From: Xenophilus arseniciresistens
Lineage (GTDB): Bacteria; Pseudomonadota; Gammaproteobacteria; Burkholderiales; Burkholderiaceae_C
Reading direction: 5' to 3'
NCBI RefSeq assembly: GCF_028023875.1
Contig: NZ_JAQIPB010000002.1
Coordinates: 682,001-746,000, forward strand
Length of the DNA stretch: 64,000 nt
This document shows, piece by piece, positions 15,988 to 25,237 of this stretch; position 1 is the first letter of the stretch; each line of letters starts with the position of its first letter. A program made the position numbers and the translations under genes. Below the pieces are notes generated by a model, which worked only from the letters and a program-made list of their open reading frames with translations, searched no databases and was not told where the DNA came from.

Positions 15988-17976
15988 ATGACAGCGAACG
16001 CAACGCCCCGGAATACCTGGTTCACGCGCCCGATCCGCCGCCTGCTGCCCGCGTGCCTGCTGGCGCTGGGCAGCGTCCTGCTGCTGATGCCAAGCATGGC
16101 CGTGGCCCAGGTCAACCCCGAAATCGCCAACTGCAGCGAACTCAAGGACGAGGCCACCGTCACGCAGGCCGACCTGTGCGCGGCCCACGTCGGATGCCGC
16201 TTCGTGCTGAACGTGCAAAAGACCTGCGCCCGTGCCAAGGGCTACCTGGAGCGCCTGCAGGCCGCCATCGGCGAGGGGACCCGGACGCTGTTCGGCACCC
16301 GCAAGGAGGTCACGCCCGACGCGGTCTTCACCGCAACTCTGGGCGATGAGAGCCGCGGCGCGGCGCGCACGCTGGGCGGCGACACCGCCGTCCAGGCACA
16401 GGCCCAGGAGATCGGCGCCCAGGTGCGCGATGTCTGGCACAACTCCGAGCTGACGGGCAAGAGCAGCAAGGGCAGCGACTGGATCTACTACGGGCAGACC
16501 CGCGACGGCGCCTGGCATGGCACCGGGACGGTGATCTATTCCAGTGGCGAGATCCAGCGCGGCGAGTTCAAGGACAACCAGCGCAACGGCGCCTTCGACA
16601 CCCTGCTTCCCAACGGCAGCCGCCATGTGGGCAAGACCGATGGCTCGACCACCGAGGGCCTGTGGGTCACGCCCAGCGGGGTCAAGGAGAAGGGCAAGGA
16701 CTGGAAGGACGGCACCTTCATCGGCACGCGCACCGAAGCCGATGGCAGTTCCTTCACGGGCCGCATCGAAAAGGGCAAGCGCGTGGAGGGCACGGCCTTC
16801 CGCGCAGACGGCACGGTGAGCGAAAAGGGCCGCTACGAGAACGGCCAGCTTTCGGTCGGTGTGCAGCGCGACGCCGCCGGCAACACGACTTCGGTCGATC
16901 TGCCTGCCGCACGCGCGGCGGCAGCGCGCGAGGCGGCCGAAGCCCAGGCCCAGCGCAAGCGCGAAGAAGCCGCGCGCCAGCAGCAGCAGTTTCAGGCCCG
17001 GCTTCAGACCGCGAACCCTGGCGAGCTCTATGCCCTGGCCGACGAGCTCAGCGCCCAGGGCGATGCCGGCCGCGCGCGCGAAGCCCAGCGCGCGCTGACC
17101 AGCCGCTTCCCCGATCACCCGCTGGCCCTGACCGCGGCCCGGCAGATGGCGGGCCTGCCAGCCAACACGGCGCCAGCCGCAGCCAGCGCGAGCGCCACGC
17201 CCGCCCGGGCGACGGGCAGCAGCACCGCCTCCTCTTCCTCCTCCTCCGCCTCCTCGGTGTGCGCGCGCAATGCCGAGAAGATCAACCAGGTGCTCAACGC
17301 CTCCGGCCACAAGAGCTACGCGGCCTATGGCGCGGGCTTCCATATGAAGGCCAAGCGGATGTCGATGCAGGTGCTGACCCCCTGCGCCGCGCAGGACCCG
17401 CAAGCGGCCCGGCTGCTGGCACAGCTGCAGCAGTCACTGAGCGAAGACGAAAACTACTGCGCCCGCAACAACGGGCGCGGCTGCCTGGAATGGGGCGTGC
17501 AGGGCTACGAAGCGCAGAACCAGGCCTGGTTTGCCGTCCTCCAGCGCGAGACGCAGGCTGCGCTGGCCAACCCCAGCGGTTATGCGGCCGGCTCGGGTGG
17601 CGGCGCAGCGCCCGCGCGCACGGGCGGCGCAGCCCTGTCGGCCCAGGAGTGCCGCGCCAGGGAACAGGCGGTGATGAACACCCGCATCCCTGCCAACGCC
17701 TCCATCACGGCCAGCCAGGAAACCGTGATGTTCATGACCCGCACCGCCATCGAGATGCACGATGCGGGCTGCCCGGGCGTCAGCGCGGCCGAGCGCCGGC
17801 AATACCAGGAAAGCTTTGCCGCGGCCCAACGCGCCTGCGACCAGGTGCAGTCGGGCGGACGGCGCTGCACGCCGAACAACCACTTCGGCCCCGGCGCCAC
17901 GCCCGGAAGCGGCCTGCGCAGCCCCGACCCGGTGTTCCCGCAGATTCCCGTGCCGAAGATGAGCCGCACGCCCTGA
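15988..17976 (+). CDS. Secreted MORN-repeat protein (662 aa)
   Basis: Large exported protein of unknown function. The start MTANATPRNTWFTRP leads into a signal peptide ending SMAVAQ (about residue 41). The next part has four paired-looking cysteines. At about residues 170-290 there are degenerate MORN repeats (YYGQTRDGAWHGTG, GEIQRGEFKDNQRNGAF and similar). Then come a charged coiled-coil (AREAAEAQAQRKREEAARQQ), a Ser/Ala linker, and a C-terminal half with more cysteines (CARNNGRGC, CTPNN). Disulfides in the periplasm are likely. MORN repeats usually mediate protein or membrane binding. It has no operon partner. Confidence 0.75.
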   Translation: MTANATPRNTWFTRPIRRLLPACLLALGSVLLLMPSMAVAQVNPEIANCSELKDEATVTQADLCAAHVGCRFVLNVQKTCARAKGYLERLQAAIGEGTRTLFGTRKEVTPDAVFTATLGDESRGAARTLGGDTAVQAQAQEIGAQVRDVWHNSELTGKSSKGSDWIYYGQTRDGAWHGTGTVIYSSGEIQRGEFKDNQRNGAFDTLLPNGSRHVGKTDGSTTEGLWVTPSGVKEKGKDWKDGTFIGTRTEADGSSFTGRIEKGKRVEGTAFRADGTVSEKGRYENGQLSVGVQRDAAGNTTSVDLPAARAAAAREAAEAQAQRKREEAARQQQQFQARLQTANPGELYALADELSAQGDAGRAREAQRALTSRFPDHPLALTAARQMAGLPANTAPAAASASATPARATGSSTASSSSSSASSVCARNAEKINQVLNASGHKSYAAYGAGFHMKAKRMSMQVLTPCAAQDPQAARLLAQLQQSLSEDENYCARNNGRGCLEWGVQGYEAQNQAWFAVLQRETQAALANPSGYAAGSGGGAAPARTGGAALSAQECRAREQAVMNTRIPANASITASQETVMFMTRTAIEMHDAGCPGVSAAERRQYQESFAAAQRACDQVQSGGRRCTPNNHFGPGATPGSGLRSPDPVFPQIPVPKMSRTP

Positions 17977-18094
17977 GCGGACACCCACAGGCGGCCAGGC
18001 CTGCCAATGTCGGCCTGCGCCGACGCGCGTGCTGCCGCGCAGCGCGTAGCCTTGCCGCCATGCCCTGCCCCGCCTTCCGCGCCGCCCACCGTTC

Positions 18095-19564
18095 ATGAGC
18101 GGCGCCTTCACTGCGGCCCACGCTGGCGACAGCACCGGCCTCGTCCACTCCGACATCCCTGCCCGCCTCGACCGGCTGCCCTGGTCGGCCTGGCACTGGC
18201 GCGTGGTGCTGGCGCTGGGCACCGCGTGGGTGCTCGACGGGCTGGAGGTCACGCTGGTGGGTTCGCTGGGCGGCGTGCTGGAGCGCAGCGACACGCTGGG
18301 CTTGAGCGCCAGCCAGATCGGCCTGGCGGGCTCGCTGTATGTGGGTGGCGCCGTGCTGGGCGCGCTGCTCTTTGGCCGCATGGCCGACCGCTGGGGCCGC
18401 AAGCGGCTGTTCATGATCACGCTGGCGATCTACGCCGCCGCGACCTTCGCCACGGCTTTCTCGCCGGGCTTCGCCTTCTTTGCCGTGTGCCGCTTCATCA
18501 CGGGCCTGGGGATCGGCGGGGAGTACGCGGCCATCAATTCGACCATCGACGAGCTGGTGCCGGCGCGCGTGCGCGGCCGCGTGAGCCTGGCGATTAACGG
18601 CAGCTTCTGGCTGGGCGCAGCGCTGGGCGCGGGCCTGAGCCTGCTGCTGCTGGACCCGGCCGTGCTGGGGCCCGTGTGGGGCTGGCGCGCGGGCTTCGCG
18701 CTGGGCGCGCTGCTGGCGCTGGCCATCGTGCTGGTGCGCCGGCACGTGCCCGAAAGCCCGCGCTGGCTGCTGATGCACGGCCGCGCGCAGGAGGCCGAGC
18801 GCATCGTCAGCGCCATCGAGGCCGAGGTGGCCCGCCAGCGCGGCCCGCTGCCGCCGCCTGCGGGGCGGCTTTCGCTGCAATCGCGCGCGGCACCGTCGGC
18901 GCGCGAGCTGGTGCAGGTGCTGCTGCGCCGCTACCGCCAGCGCAGCGCCGTGGCCCTGGCGCTGATGCTGTCGCAGGCCTTCTTCTACAACGCCATCTTC
19001 TTCACCTACGCGCTGGTGCTCACGCGCTTTCATGGCGTGCCCGATGCGAAAGTGGCGCTGTACATCTTCCCCTTCGCGCTGGGCAACGTGCTGGGGCCGC
19101 TGCTGCTGGGGCCGCTGTTCGACCGCGTGGGCCGGCGCCGCATGATCGCGCTGACCTACGTGGGCGCCGGCATCGGCCTGGGCCTGACGGGCTGGGCCTT
19201 CATGGCCGGGCTGCTGGACGCGCGCAGCCAGGCGCTGGCCTGGTCGGCGGTGTTCTTCCTGGCCTCGGCCGCCGCCAGTTCGGCCTACCTCACGGTGAGC
19301 GAGGTGTTCCCGCTGGAGATGCGCGCGCTGGCCATCTCTCTGTTCTACGCGGTGGGCACGGGCGCCGGCGGCTTTGCGGCGCCCTGGCTGTTCGGCGCGC
19401 TGATCGAGACCGGCAGCCGCGGCGCGGTGGCCGTGGGCTACGCCATCGGCGCGGCGCTGGTCATCGTGGCGGGCCTGCTGGCGCTGCGCTTCGCGGTCAA
19501 TGCCGAGCGGCGCGCGCTGGAGGACATCGCACCGCCGCTGGGCACGCCGCCGCCGCGAAGTTGA
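18095..19564 (+). CDS. MFS transporter, metabolite:H+ symporter-like
   Basis: Twelve-helix major facilitator of 489 residues. Motif A is GRMADRWGRKRLFM, and the helix 4-5 region (RFITGLGIGGEYAAINSTIDE) and PESPRWLL motif are those of the sugar porter / aromatic acid:H+ symporter groups, so import is likely. It is followed 63 bp later by a LysR regulator, then a class II aldolase and a Bug protein, all on the same strand. Together they suggest uptake and breakdown of a hydroxy or aromatic acid. The exact substrate is not visible. Confidence 0.9.
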   Translation: MSGAFTAAHAGDSTGLVHSDIPARLDRLPWSAWHWRVVLALGTAWVLDGLEVTLVGSLGGVLERSDTLGLSASQIGLAGSLYVGGAVLGALLFGRMADRWGRKRLFMITLAIYAAATFATAFSPGFAFFAVCRFITGLGIGGEYAAINSTIDELVPARVRGRVSLAINGSFWLGAALGAGLSLLLLDPAVLGPVWGWRAGFALGALLALAIVLVRRHVPESPRWLLMHGRAQEAERIVSAIEAEVARQRGPLPPPAGRLSLQSRAAPSARELVQVLLRRYRQRSAVALALMLSQAFFYNAIFFTYALVLTRFHGVPDAKVALYIFPFALGNVLGPLLLGPLFDRVGRRRMIALTYVGAGIGLGLTGWAFMAGLLDARSQALAWSAVFFLASAAASSAYLTVSEVFPLEMRALAISLFYAVGTGAGGFAAPWLFGALIETGSRGAVAVGYAIGAALVIVAGLLALRFAVNAERRALEDIAPPLGTPPPRS

Positions 19565-19627
19565 AGCGGCCGGCGGCGCGGCCCAGCCCATAATGCCGCA
19601 GGGCCTTTTCGCGCCCCCAAACCGGCC

Positions 19628-20554
19628 ATGATCCTGAACCTGCGCGAACTGCAAGCCTTCAAGGCCATCGCCAAACTCGGCTCCCTGGGCAAGGCCGCAG
19701 AAGCGCTTTCGCTCACCCAGCCTGCGCTCACGCGCACGCTGCAGCGGCTGGAGCACCAGTTGGGCGTGCCGCTGTTCGAGCGCCACGCGAACGGCGTGTC
19801 GCTGACGGACTACGGACGCGCGCTGGAGCCGCACGCCGGCCTGATGCTGGCCGAGTCGGAGCAGGCCGTGCGCGAGCTGCGCGAGATGCTGGGCCAGGAG
19901 CGCGGCGTGGTGCGCGTGGGCGCCGTCGCCAGCGCCGTCGAGAACTTCCTGCCCCCTGCCATCGACCGGCTGACTGCCGGGCATCCGGGCCTGCAGGTGC
20001 AGGTGGTGGAAGGGATGTCGGACAGCCTGGCCGTGCAACTGGCCAAGGGCGAGGTGGACCTGGTGATCGGCTTTGCCATGCCGCAGAGCGAGGCGGTGAG
20101 CCTGGTCTCGGAAAGCCAATGGCAGGAAGGCTGCCACATCGTGTGCGCGGCCGACCATCCGCTGCGCACGCAGGGCCGCCTGACGCTGGCGCAATTGGAA
20201 GGCCAGCGCTGGGCCCTGCCGCCGCGGCACACGGGGCCGCGCGAGGAATGGCACCAGACCTTCTGGACGCAGGGCCTGGCCACGCCACCCGTCGCCGTCG
20301 AAACCGCGTCGATCAACGCCATCCGCACGCTGGTGCAGCGCTGCGGCTTTCTGAGCTGGATGCCGCGGCTGCTGCTGGGCGAGCCCACCGCCCATGCTCC
20401 GGGCCTGCACATCCTGGACGTGCAGGGCGTGCGCGCCGCGCGCACCTTTGCGCTGTACCAGCGCCGCCACGGCACCCTGTCGGCGGCCACGGTGCGGCTG
20501 CGCGACGACCTGCTGCAGATGATCCGCGCCCTGCCCCGCACAGCCCCGGGTTGA
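19628..20554 (+). CDS. LysR family transcriptional regulator
   Basis: LysR-type regulator of 308 residues. The N-terminal winged HTH (LRELQAFKAIAKLGSLGKAA, then SLTQPALTRTLQRLE) is intact and is followed by a type 2 periplasmic-binding-like effector domain. GbpR/CbbR-like segments (LFERHANGVSLTDYG) are present. It sits between the MFS gene and the class II aldolase gene, which are its most likely targets. Unlike most LysR genes it is not divergent from its neighbours. Confidence 0.92.
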   Translation: MILNLRELQAFKAIAKLGSLGKAAEALSLTQPALTRTLQRLEHQLGVPLFERHANGVSLTDYGRALEPHAGLMLAESEQAVRELREMLGQERGVVRVGAVASAVENFLPPAIDRLTAGHPGLQVQVVEGMSDSLAVQLAKGEVDLVIGFAMPQSEAVSLVSESQWQEGCHIVCAADHPLRTQGRLTLAQLEGQRWALPPRHTGPREEWHQTFWTQGLATPPVAVETASINAIRTLVQRCGFLSWMPRLLLGEPTAHAPGLHILDVQGVRAARTFALYQRRHGTLSAATVRLRDDLLQMIRALPRTAPG

Positions 20555-20648
20555 CCCTCATGCATGGCGGTCATGCCTTTGCCGCCATAAGTCATTGGCC
20601 CCAGGCCGACCGCGTTTCTAGACTCCCCCACAGTGCTGTCACCAAGGC

Positions 20649-20696
20649 GAGTTGAAGACGATGACGACGGGAAATGGGAGTTGAAGACGATGACGA
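20649..20696 (+). repeat. 19-bp direct repeat carrying duplicated start region
   Basis: GAGTTGAAGACGATGACGA occurs at 20649-20667 and 20678-20696, period 29 bp, with similarity continuing a few bases further. Each copy contains an ATG. The first (20661) opens a 7-codon frame ending in TGA at 20682-20684; the second (20690) opens the aldolase gene. It looks like a local duplication of the translation start region. Confidence 0.9.
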
Positions 20697-21484
20697 TGGG
20701 AGACGAGGAATGGGCACAGGTCCTGGAGGAGCGGCGCCGCAGCGTGCGCCAGCAGGTGGATGCGCAGGAGTGGGCGGCGCGCGAAGACCTCGCCGCCTGC
20801 TACCGGTTGGCCGTGCACTACCGCATGACCGACATGATCTACAACCACATCTCGCTGCGGGTGCCGGGGCGGCATGACCAGTTCCTGATCAATGCCTTCG
20901 GCCTGATGTACTCGGAGGTCAGCGCCTCCAACCTGATCAAGGTGGACATCGAAGGCCGCCTTCTGGAAGACACGCCGCTGGAAGCCAACCCCGCGGGCTT
21001 CATCATCCACGCGGCCGTGCACAAGGCGCGGCCCGACGTGGACTGCGTCTTCCACACCCACACGCGCGCCGGCGTGGCGGTCTCGGCGCAGCAGGGCGGC
21101 CTGCTGCCCATTTCCCAGCATGCGATGCGCTTCCACAACCGCGTGGGCTACCACGACTACGAGGGCATCGCGCTGGACCTGGACGAGCAGCAGCGCCTGG
21201 TGCGCGACATCGGCCCGCACAAGGCGCTGATCCTGCGCAACCACGGCCTGCTCACGGCCGGCGCCAGCGTGCGCGAAGCCTTCGAGGAGATGTACTACCT
21301 GGAGCTGGCCTGCCAGATCCAGCTCGACGCGATGGCCGGCGGCGTGCCGCTGGTGATGCCGCCCGCAGCGGTGTGCGAGCATGCGGCGCAGCAGTTCGCG
21401 GGCTCCAACAGCTACATCCGCAACCGCGACTGGCAGGCCCTGCGCCGCATGCTGGACCAGCAGGCGCCGGGCTACCGCGACTGA
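20690..21484 (+). CDS. Class II aldolase/adducin family protein
   Basis: 264 residues from the ATG at 20690, which has a GGGAG ribosome site 9 bp upstream; the frame is open further upstream but that part lies in a duplicated leader. Class II aldolase fold: zinc ligands are the HTHTRAG histidines and a third His in LILRNHGLLTAG, and NHISLRVPG provides the phosphate-loop region. Members act as aldolases, epimerases or decarboxylases on hydroxy and keto acids. The Bug gene begins 41 bp downstream, so import of the substrate and its cleavage may be linked. Confidence 0.9.
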   Translation: MTMGDEEWAQVLEERRRSVRQQVDAQEWAAREDLAACYRLAVHYRMTDMIYNHISLRVPGRHDQFLINAFGLMYSEVSASNLIKVDIEGRLLEDTPLEANPAGFIIHAAVHKARPDVDCVFHTHTRAGVAVSAQQGGLLPISQHAMRFHNRVGYHDYEGIALDLDEQQRLVRDIGPHKALILRNHGLLTAGASVREAFEEMYYLELACQIQLDAMAGGVPLVMPPAAVCEHAAQQFAGSNSYIRNRDWQALRRMLDQQAPGYRD

Positions 21485-21525
21485 GCCCGGCCATCGCTTC
21501 AACAAAAAAAGAAGGAGACATCACG

Positions 21526-22497
21526 ATGATTCGAAAGCTCAAGACACTGGGCGCAACCCTGGCATTGGCCCTGTGCGGCGTTGCGCTGGCGCAGGGCAGC
21601 TACCCCAGCCAGCCGATCAAATGGATCGTGCCCTACCCCGCGGGCGGCGGCACGGACGCCATGGCCCGCCAGCTCAGCCAGGCGATGCAGCCCTTGCTGG
21701 GCCAGCCGCTGCTGGTGGACAACCGCCCCGGTGCCTCGACGAACATCGGCGTGGCCGCCCTGCTGCAGGCCAAGCCCGATGGCCACACGATCCTGCAGGC
21801 CGAGAACGCCGCGCTGCTGTTCAACGAACACATGTTCGCCAAGCTGCCCTACAACCCGGCCACCGACTTCAGCTACATCGGCGCCATCGGCCGCATCCCG
21901 ATCCTGCTGGTGGTGCGCGAGGACTTCCAGGCGCGCAATCTGGCGGAGCTGGTCGCCTTCGTGAAGGCCAGCGGCGGCAAGGCCAGCTATGCCTCGGCGG
22001 GCGTGGGCTCGCCGCACCACATGGCCATGGAACTGTTCAAGCAGAAGGCCGGGCTGGACATCACGCACGTGGCCTACAAGGGCGCAGCGCCTGCCATCCA
22101 GGACCTGCTGGGCGGGCAGGTGCCGATGATGATGCTCGACGCGGCAGCCGGGCGGCCCCATCTCGAATCAGGCAAGGTGCGGGCGCTGGCCGTCGCGCTG
22201 CCGCAGCGCGCGAAGAACCTGCCCCAGGTGCCCACCTTCGCGGAACTCGGCCACCCCGAGGTCAACGCCTTCGCCTACCAGGGCCTGGTCGGCCCGGCCC
22301 ACATGCCGGCCGAGGCGATCCGGCGCATCAATGCCGACCTGCAGCGCGCATTGCAGTCGCCCGAAATCCTGAAGGCCTTCGAGACGATGGGCGTGGAGCC
22401 CGCGCCAGGCACGCCCGAGGATTTCCGAAACACGGCGCGCGCCCTGAGCGCGCACTGGGGCAAGGTGATCCGCACTTCCGGCGTGCGGCTGGACTGA
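21526..22497 (+). CDS. Bug family (TctC-like) substrate-binding protein
   Basis: Second Bug protein, 323 residues. The start (MIRKLKTLGATLALALCGVA) has an AAGGAGA ribosome site and gives a Sec signal ending ALAQ. The Bug hallmark YPSQPIKWIVPYPAGGGTD follows, then NRPGAS and the C-lobe ending in VGLD-like sequence. It probably binds a small carboxylate in the periplasm. It closes the plus-strand MFS / LysR / aldolase group. No membrane transport subunits are adjacent. Confidence 0.93.
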   Translation: MIRKLKTLGATLALALCGVALAQGSYPSQPIKWIVPYPAGGGTDAMARQLSQAMQPLLGQPLLVDNRPGASTNIGVAALLQAKPDGHTILQAENAALLFNEHMFAKLPYNPATDFSYIGAIGRIPILLVVREDFQARNLAELVAFVKASGGKASYASAGVGSPHHMAMELFKQKAGLDITHVAYKGAAPAIQDLLGGQVPMMMLDAAAGRPHLESGKVRALAVALPQRAKNLPQVPTFAELGHPEVNAFAYQGLVGPAHMPAEAIRRINADLQRALQSPEILKAFETMGVEPAPGTPEDFRNTARALSAHWGKVIRTSGVRLD

Positions 22498-22543
22498 ACG
22501 GCAAGCGCCGGCCCGGCCCGGCCCCGGCCGGCGTCGCGCGTAC

Positions 22544-23509
22544 TCAGGTGATGAGGAGGTTGCACTTGCACCGGCCGATGACCTCGGCCACGGCGGCCTG
22601 CATCTCGGTCGCAAGCGCCTGCAGTTCCTCGACCAGTTGGCGCGCATTGCGAAAGTCCGCTATGTTGGGCACGGTGCCGCCCGCGCCCTTGTTCCAGAGG
22701 AACTTGAGCGCCTCGAGCTTGAACAGCAGGTTCTTGAGGATGCGCGCCGCCTTTTCCAGCGCGCGGGCGCATTCGGGGTTGTTGTTGAGGTTGCCCTGCG
22801 GCCTGCACCGCTCGAGCGCGCGCTGGATGTCGTTGACGAAGATGATGAAGCGGACCATGGCCTCGGCCAGGGCCGACATCAGGATCTGCCTGCGCGCCTC
22901 CAGCTCCGCCGCCAGCTTGCTGGCCGCGGGGCCCACATGCGGCGCCAGCGCCTGCAGCATCATGATGGCGATGACGGCGGCCATCAGCGCCAGCATGAAC
23001 TGCACGATGGCCACGGCGGGCGCGAACTGCACCAGCGGCAGCACCGGCCCGACCGGAAAGGCCGCGAACGCAAACACCGGCCGGGCCGATCCCGCGGCCG
23101 AGCCCACCGCCACATAGGGACGCAGCGCACTCGCGGTCTGCGAGAGCTTGGTGCGCAGCCCGACGAAACTTTGTTGGTTGAGCGGCATGCCCACGGCCGG
23201 CAGGCGCGCCAGGGTGCTGTCGCACAGCTCGACGATGGCCCGCGCGATGGGGCGGCAGGGCTGGTCGGGGTCGGTACCCTGAAGGGCCTTGAGCGTCGCG
23301 CCGGCCGGGTCCACGCGCCCGTCCTTCACGCATCCGTGGCCGCCCTGGTAACCCAGGATGGCGCCGATGGTCTTGGGGCCGACCAGGCCATCCACCACCA
23401 GCAGCGCGCCGCCGCTGGCCAGCGCCCATTCGTTCAGCAGCCCCTGGACATGGACCACATCGGCAAAGCGGTTGACGCCGCCGCGCCCCACGGAAGCGGA
23501 AATGCTCAT
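22544..23509 (-). CDS. Peptidoglycan-binding-domain protein with hydrophobic helices (321 aa)
   Basis: The N-terminus (MSISASVGRGGVNRFADVVH) leads into a PG_binding_1-like module of about 80 residues (VVHVQGLLNEW to VVDGLVGPKTIGAI). A middle section has three or four hydrophobic stretches (FAFAAFPVGPVLPLVQFAPA, FMLALMAAVIAIMMLQAL). The C-terminal helical region ends in GRCKCNLLIT. There is no signal peptide. In other Proteobacteria this start is seen on proteins near VgrG/DUF4150 genes, which hints at a type VI-secreted or contact-dependent protein, but no such genes are in this window. Function unknown. Confidence 0.7.
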   Translation of the reverse strand: MSISASVGRGGVNRFADVVHVQGLLNEWALASGGALLVVDGLVGPKTIGAILGYQGGHGCVKDGRVDPAGATLKALQGTDPDQPCRPIARAIVELCDSTLARLPAVGMPLNQQSFVGLRTKLSQTASALRPYVAVGSAAGSARPVFAFAAFPVGPVLPLVQFAPAVAIVQFMLALMAAVIAIMMLQALAPHVGPAASKLAAELEARRQILMSALAEAMVRFIIFVNDIQRALERCRPQGNLNNNPECARALEKAARILKNLLFKLEALKFLWNKGAGGTVPNIADFRNARQLVEELQALATEMQAAVAEVIGRCKCNLLIT

Positions 23510-23648
23510 GGCTACCCCCTGACATGCTGGTGAGCGCCTCGGTGCCCGACGGGCCGCGCCCCCGACCGACTCTAAGCCGCGCCGGCGCCGCGGAACACCC
23601 ACCCCATGGCCTAAGCCATGCGCGCTGCCCGGCCGCAGCGCCCCAGGC

Positions 23649-24353
23649 TCAGATGGCCACCAGCTGGCGCACGCCCTGCGCCTGCATGTCCTTGCCCTGG
23701 CCGCGCGCGATGACTTCGCCGCGCTCCATCACGACGTAGTGGTCGGCCAGTTCTTCGGCGAAGTCGTAGTACTGCTCGCACAGCACGATGGCCATCTTCT
23801 GGCCTTTCCAGCCTTCGGTGGCCAGCATGCGCAGCGCCCGGCCGATGTCCTTGATGATGCTGGGCTGGATGCCTTCGGTGGGCTCGTCGAGGATGAGCAG
23901 CTTGGGCCCCGGCGCCAGCGCGCGCGCGATGGCCAGCTGCTGCTGCTGCCCGCCAGACAGATCACCGCCGCGCCGGTGCAGCATCTGCTTGAGCACGGGG
24001 AACAGCTCATAAAGCTCGGGCGGAATGGGCGTGCTGCCGCTGCGGTAGGCCAGGCCCATGCGCAGATTCTCTTCCACCGTCAGGCGCGCAAAGATCTCGC
24101 GGCCCTGCGGCACGAAGCCCATGCCGGCGCGCGCGCGTTCGTAGGGCGTCTTCTTCTGGATGGGCTGGCCGTCGAACGCAATGCTGCCGCTCCTGATGGG
24201 CACCAGGCCCATCAGCGACTTGAGCAGCGTGGTCTTGCCCACGCCGTTGCGGCCCAGCAGCACGGTGATGTGCCCCGGGTGGGCCTCAAAACTCACATCG
24301 CGCAGGATGTGCGAGCCGCCGTAGTACTGGTGGATGTTCTTGACGCTCAGCAT
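23649..24353 (-). CDS. urtE: Urea ABC transporter ATP-binding protein UrtE
   Basis: LivF-type ATPase of 234 residues, one of the two energy-coupling subunits of the high-affinity urea importer. Walker A is GRNGVGKT (34-41), the signature is LSGGQQQQLAIARAL, and Walker B is LLILDEP followed by TEGIQPSI. The start is the ATG of MLSVKNIHQYYGGSH, 5 bp after the urtD stop. It is the last gene of urtABCDE; what follows is the peptidoglycan-binding-like gene, not ureD as in many relatives. Confidence 0.95.
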   Translation of the reverse strand: MLSVKNIHQYYGGSHILRDVSFEAHPGHITVLLGRNGVGKTTLLKSLMGLVPIRSGSIAFDGQPIQKKTPYERARAGMGFVPQGREIFARLTVEENLRMGLAYRSGSTPIPPELYELFPVLKQMLHRRGGDLSGGQQQQLAIARALAPGPKLLILDEPTEGIQPSIIKDIGRALRMLATEGWKGQKMAIVLCEQYYDFAEELADHYVVMERGEVIARGQGKDMQAQGVRQLVAI

Positions 24354-24358
24354 GTTCT

Positions 24359-25237
24359 TCAACGTCCCAAATACACCTCGATCACGCGCTCGTCCGCCTG
24401 CACTTCGTCGAGCGTGCCCTGCGCCAGCACCGAGCCGTCGCACAGCACCGTGACGATCTCCGAGATGGTGCGGATGAAGCTCATGTCGTGCTCCACCACC
24501 ATCAGCGAATGCTTGCCCTTGAGCGAGAGGAACAGCTCGGCCGTGCGCACCGTTTCCTCGTCGGTCATGCCGGCCACGGGCTCGTCCAGCAGCAGCAGCT
24601 TGGGCTCCTGCATCAGCAGCATGCCGATCTCCAGCCACTGCTTCTGGCCATGGCTCAGGTTGCCGGCCATGCGGGTCACGCTGTCTGCCAGGTGGATGGT
24701 GTGCAGCACCTCGGCCAGCCGGTCGGCCTGGGCCGAGTCGAGGCTGAAGAACATCGCGTGCTTCACACCCTTGTGCGTCTTGAGCGCCAGCTCCAGGTTC
24801 TCGAACACCGTGAGCTGCTCGAACACCGTGGGCTTCTGGAACTTGCGGCCGATGCCCAGCTGCGCGATCTCGGCCTCGCGGTGACGCAGCAGGTCGATGG
24901 TGCTGCCGAAGAACACCGTGCCCTCGTCGGGCCGCGTCTTGCCCGTGATGATGTCCATCATCGTGGTCTTGCCCGCGCCGTTGGGGCCGATGACGCAGCG
25001 CAGCTCGCCGGGCGCGATGTCGAGGTTGAGCTTGTTGATGGCCTTGAAGCCGTCGAAGCTCACGCTCACGTCTTCGAGGTAGAGGATGCGCCCGTGCGTC
25101 AGGTCGACCTCGCCCTGCGCCAGCGCGGGCCGGCCGTAGCCGGCGGTGCGGCCGCCCGACTCGGTCTGGCCCGTGGCGGGCCGCGCGGCGCCGCGGTTCA
25201 GGCGCCGCGCGCCTTCTTCCATCAGGTCGGGCGTCAT
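24359..25237 (-). CDS. urtD: Urea ABC transporter ATP-binding protein UrtD
   Basis: LivG-type ATPase of 292 residues. A poorly conserved N-terminal extension of about 45 residues precedes LYLEDVSVSFDGFKAINKL. Walker A is GPNGAGKT, the signature is LSHGQKQWLEIG, and Walker B is LLLLDEPVAGM. The LSHGQ variant and the 'RKFQKPTVFEQLTVFENL' Q-loop are typical of UrtD. Its ATG overlaps the urtC stop by four bases. It pairs with UrtE under the UrtB/UrtC permease. Confidence 0.95.
   Translation of the reverse strand: MTPDLMEEGARRLNRGAARPATGQTESGGRTAGYGRPALAQGEVDLTHGRILYLEDVSVSFDGFKAINKLNLDIAPGELRCVIGPNGAGKTTMMDIITGKTRPDEGTVFFGSTIDLLRHREAEIAQLGIGRKFQKPTVFEQLTVFENLELALKTHKGVKHAMFFSLDSAQADRLAEVLHTIHLADSVTRMAGNLSHGQKQWLEIGMLLMQEPKLLLLDEPVAGMTDEETVRTAELFLSLKGKHSLMVVEHDMSFIRTISEIVTVLCDGSVLAQGTLDEVQADERVIEVYLGR

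Noticed and set aside
17780-20470. 896-residue minus-strand open frame opposite the MFS and LysR genes
   Set aside because: Arg/Gln/His/Ala-rich low-complexity composition typical of the antisense frame of GC-rich genes; the plus-strand MFS and LysR genes are clear.
22498-22543. GC-only hairpin between the convergent Bug and PG-binding genes
   Set aside because: Stem of CGCCGGCC type without any U-run, so not a convincing terminator.
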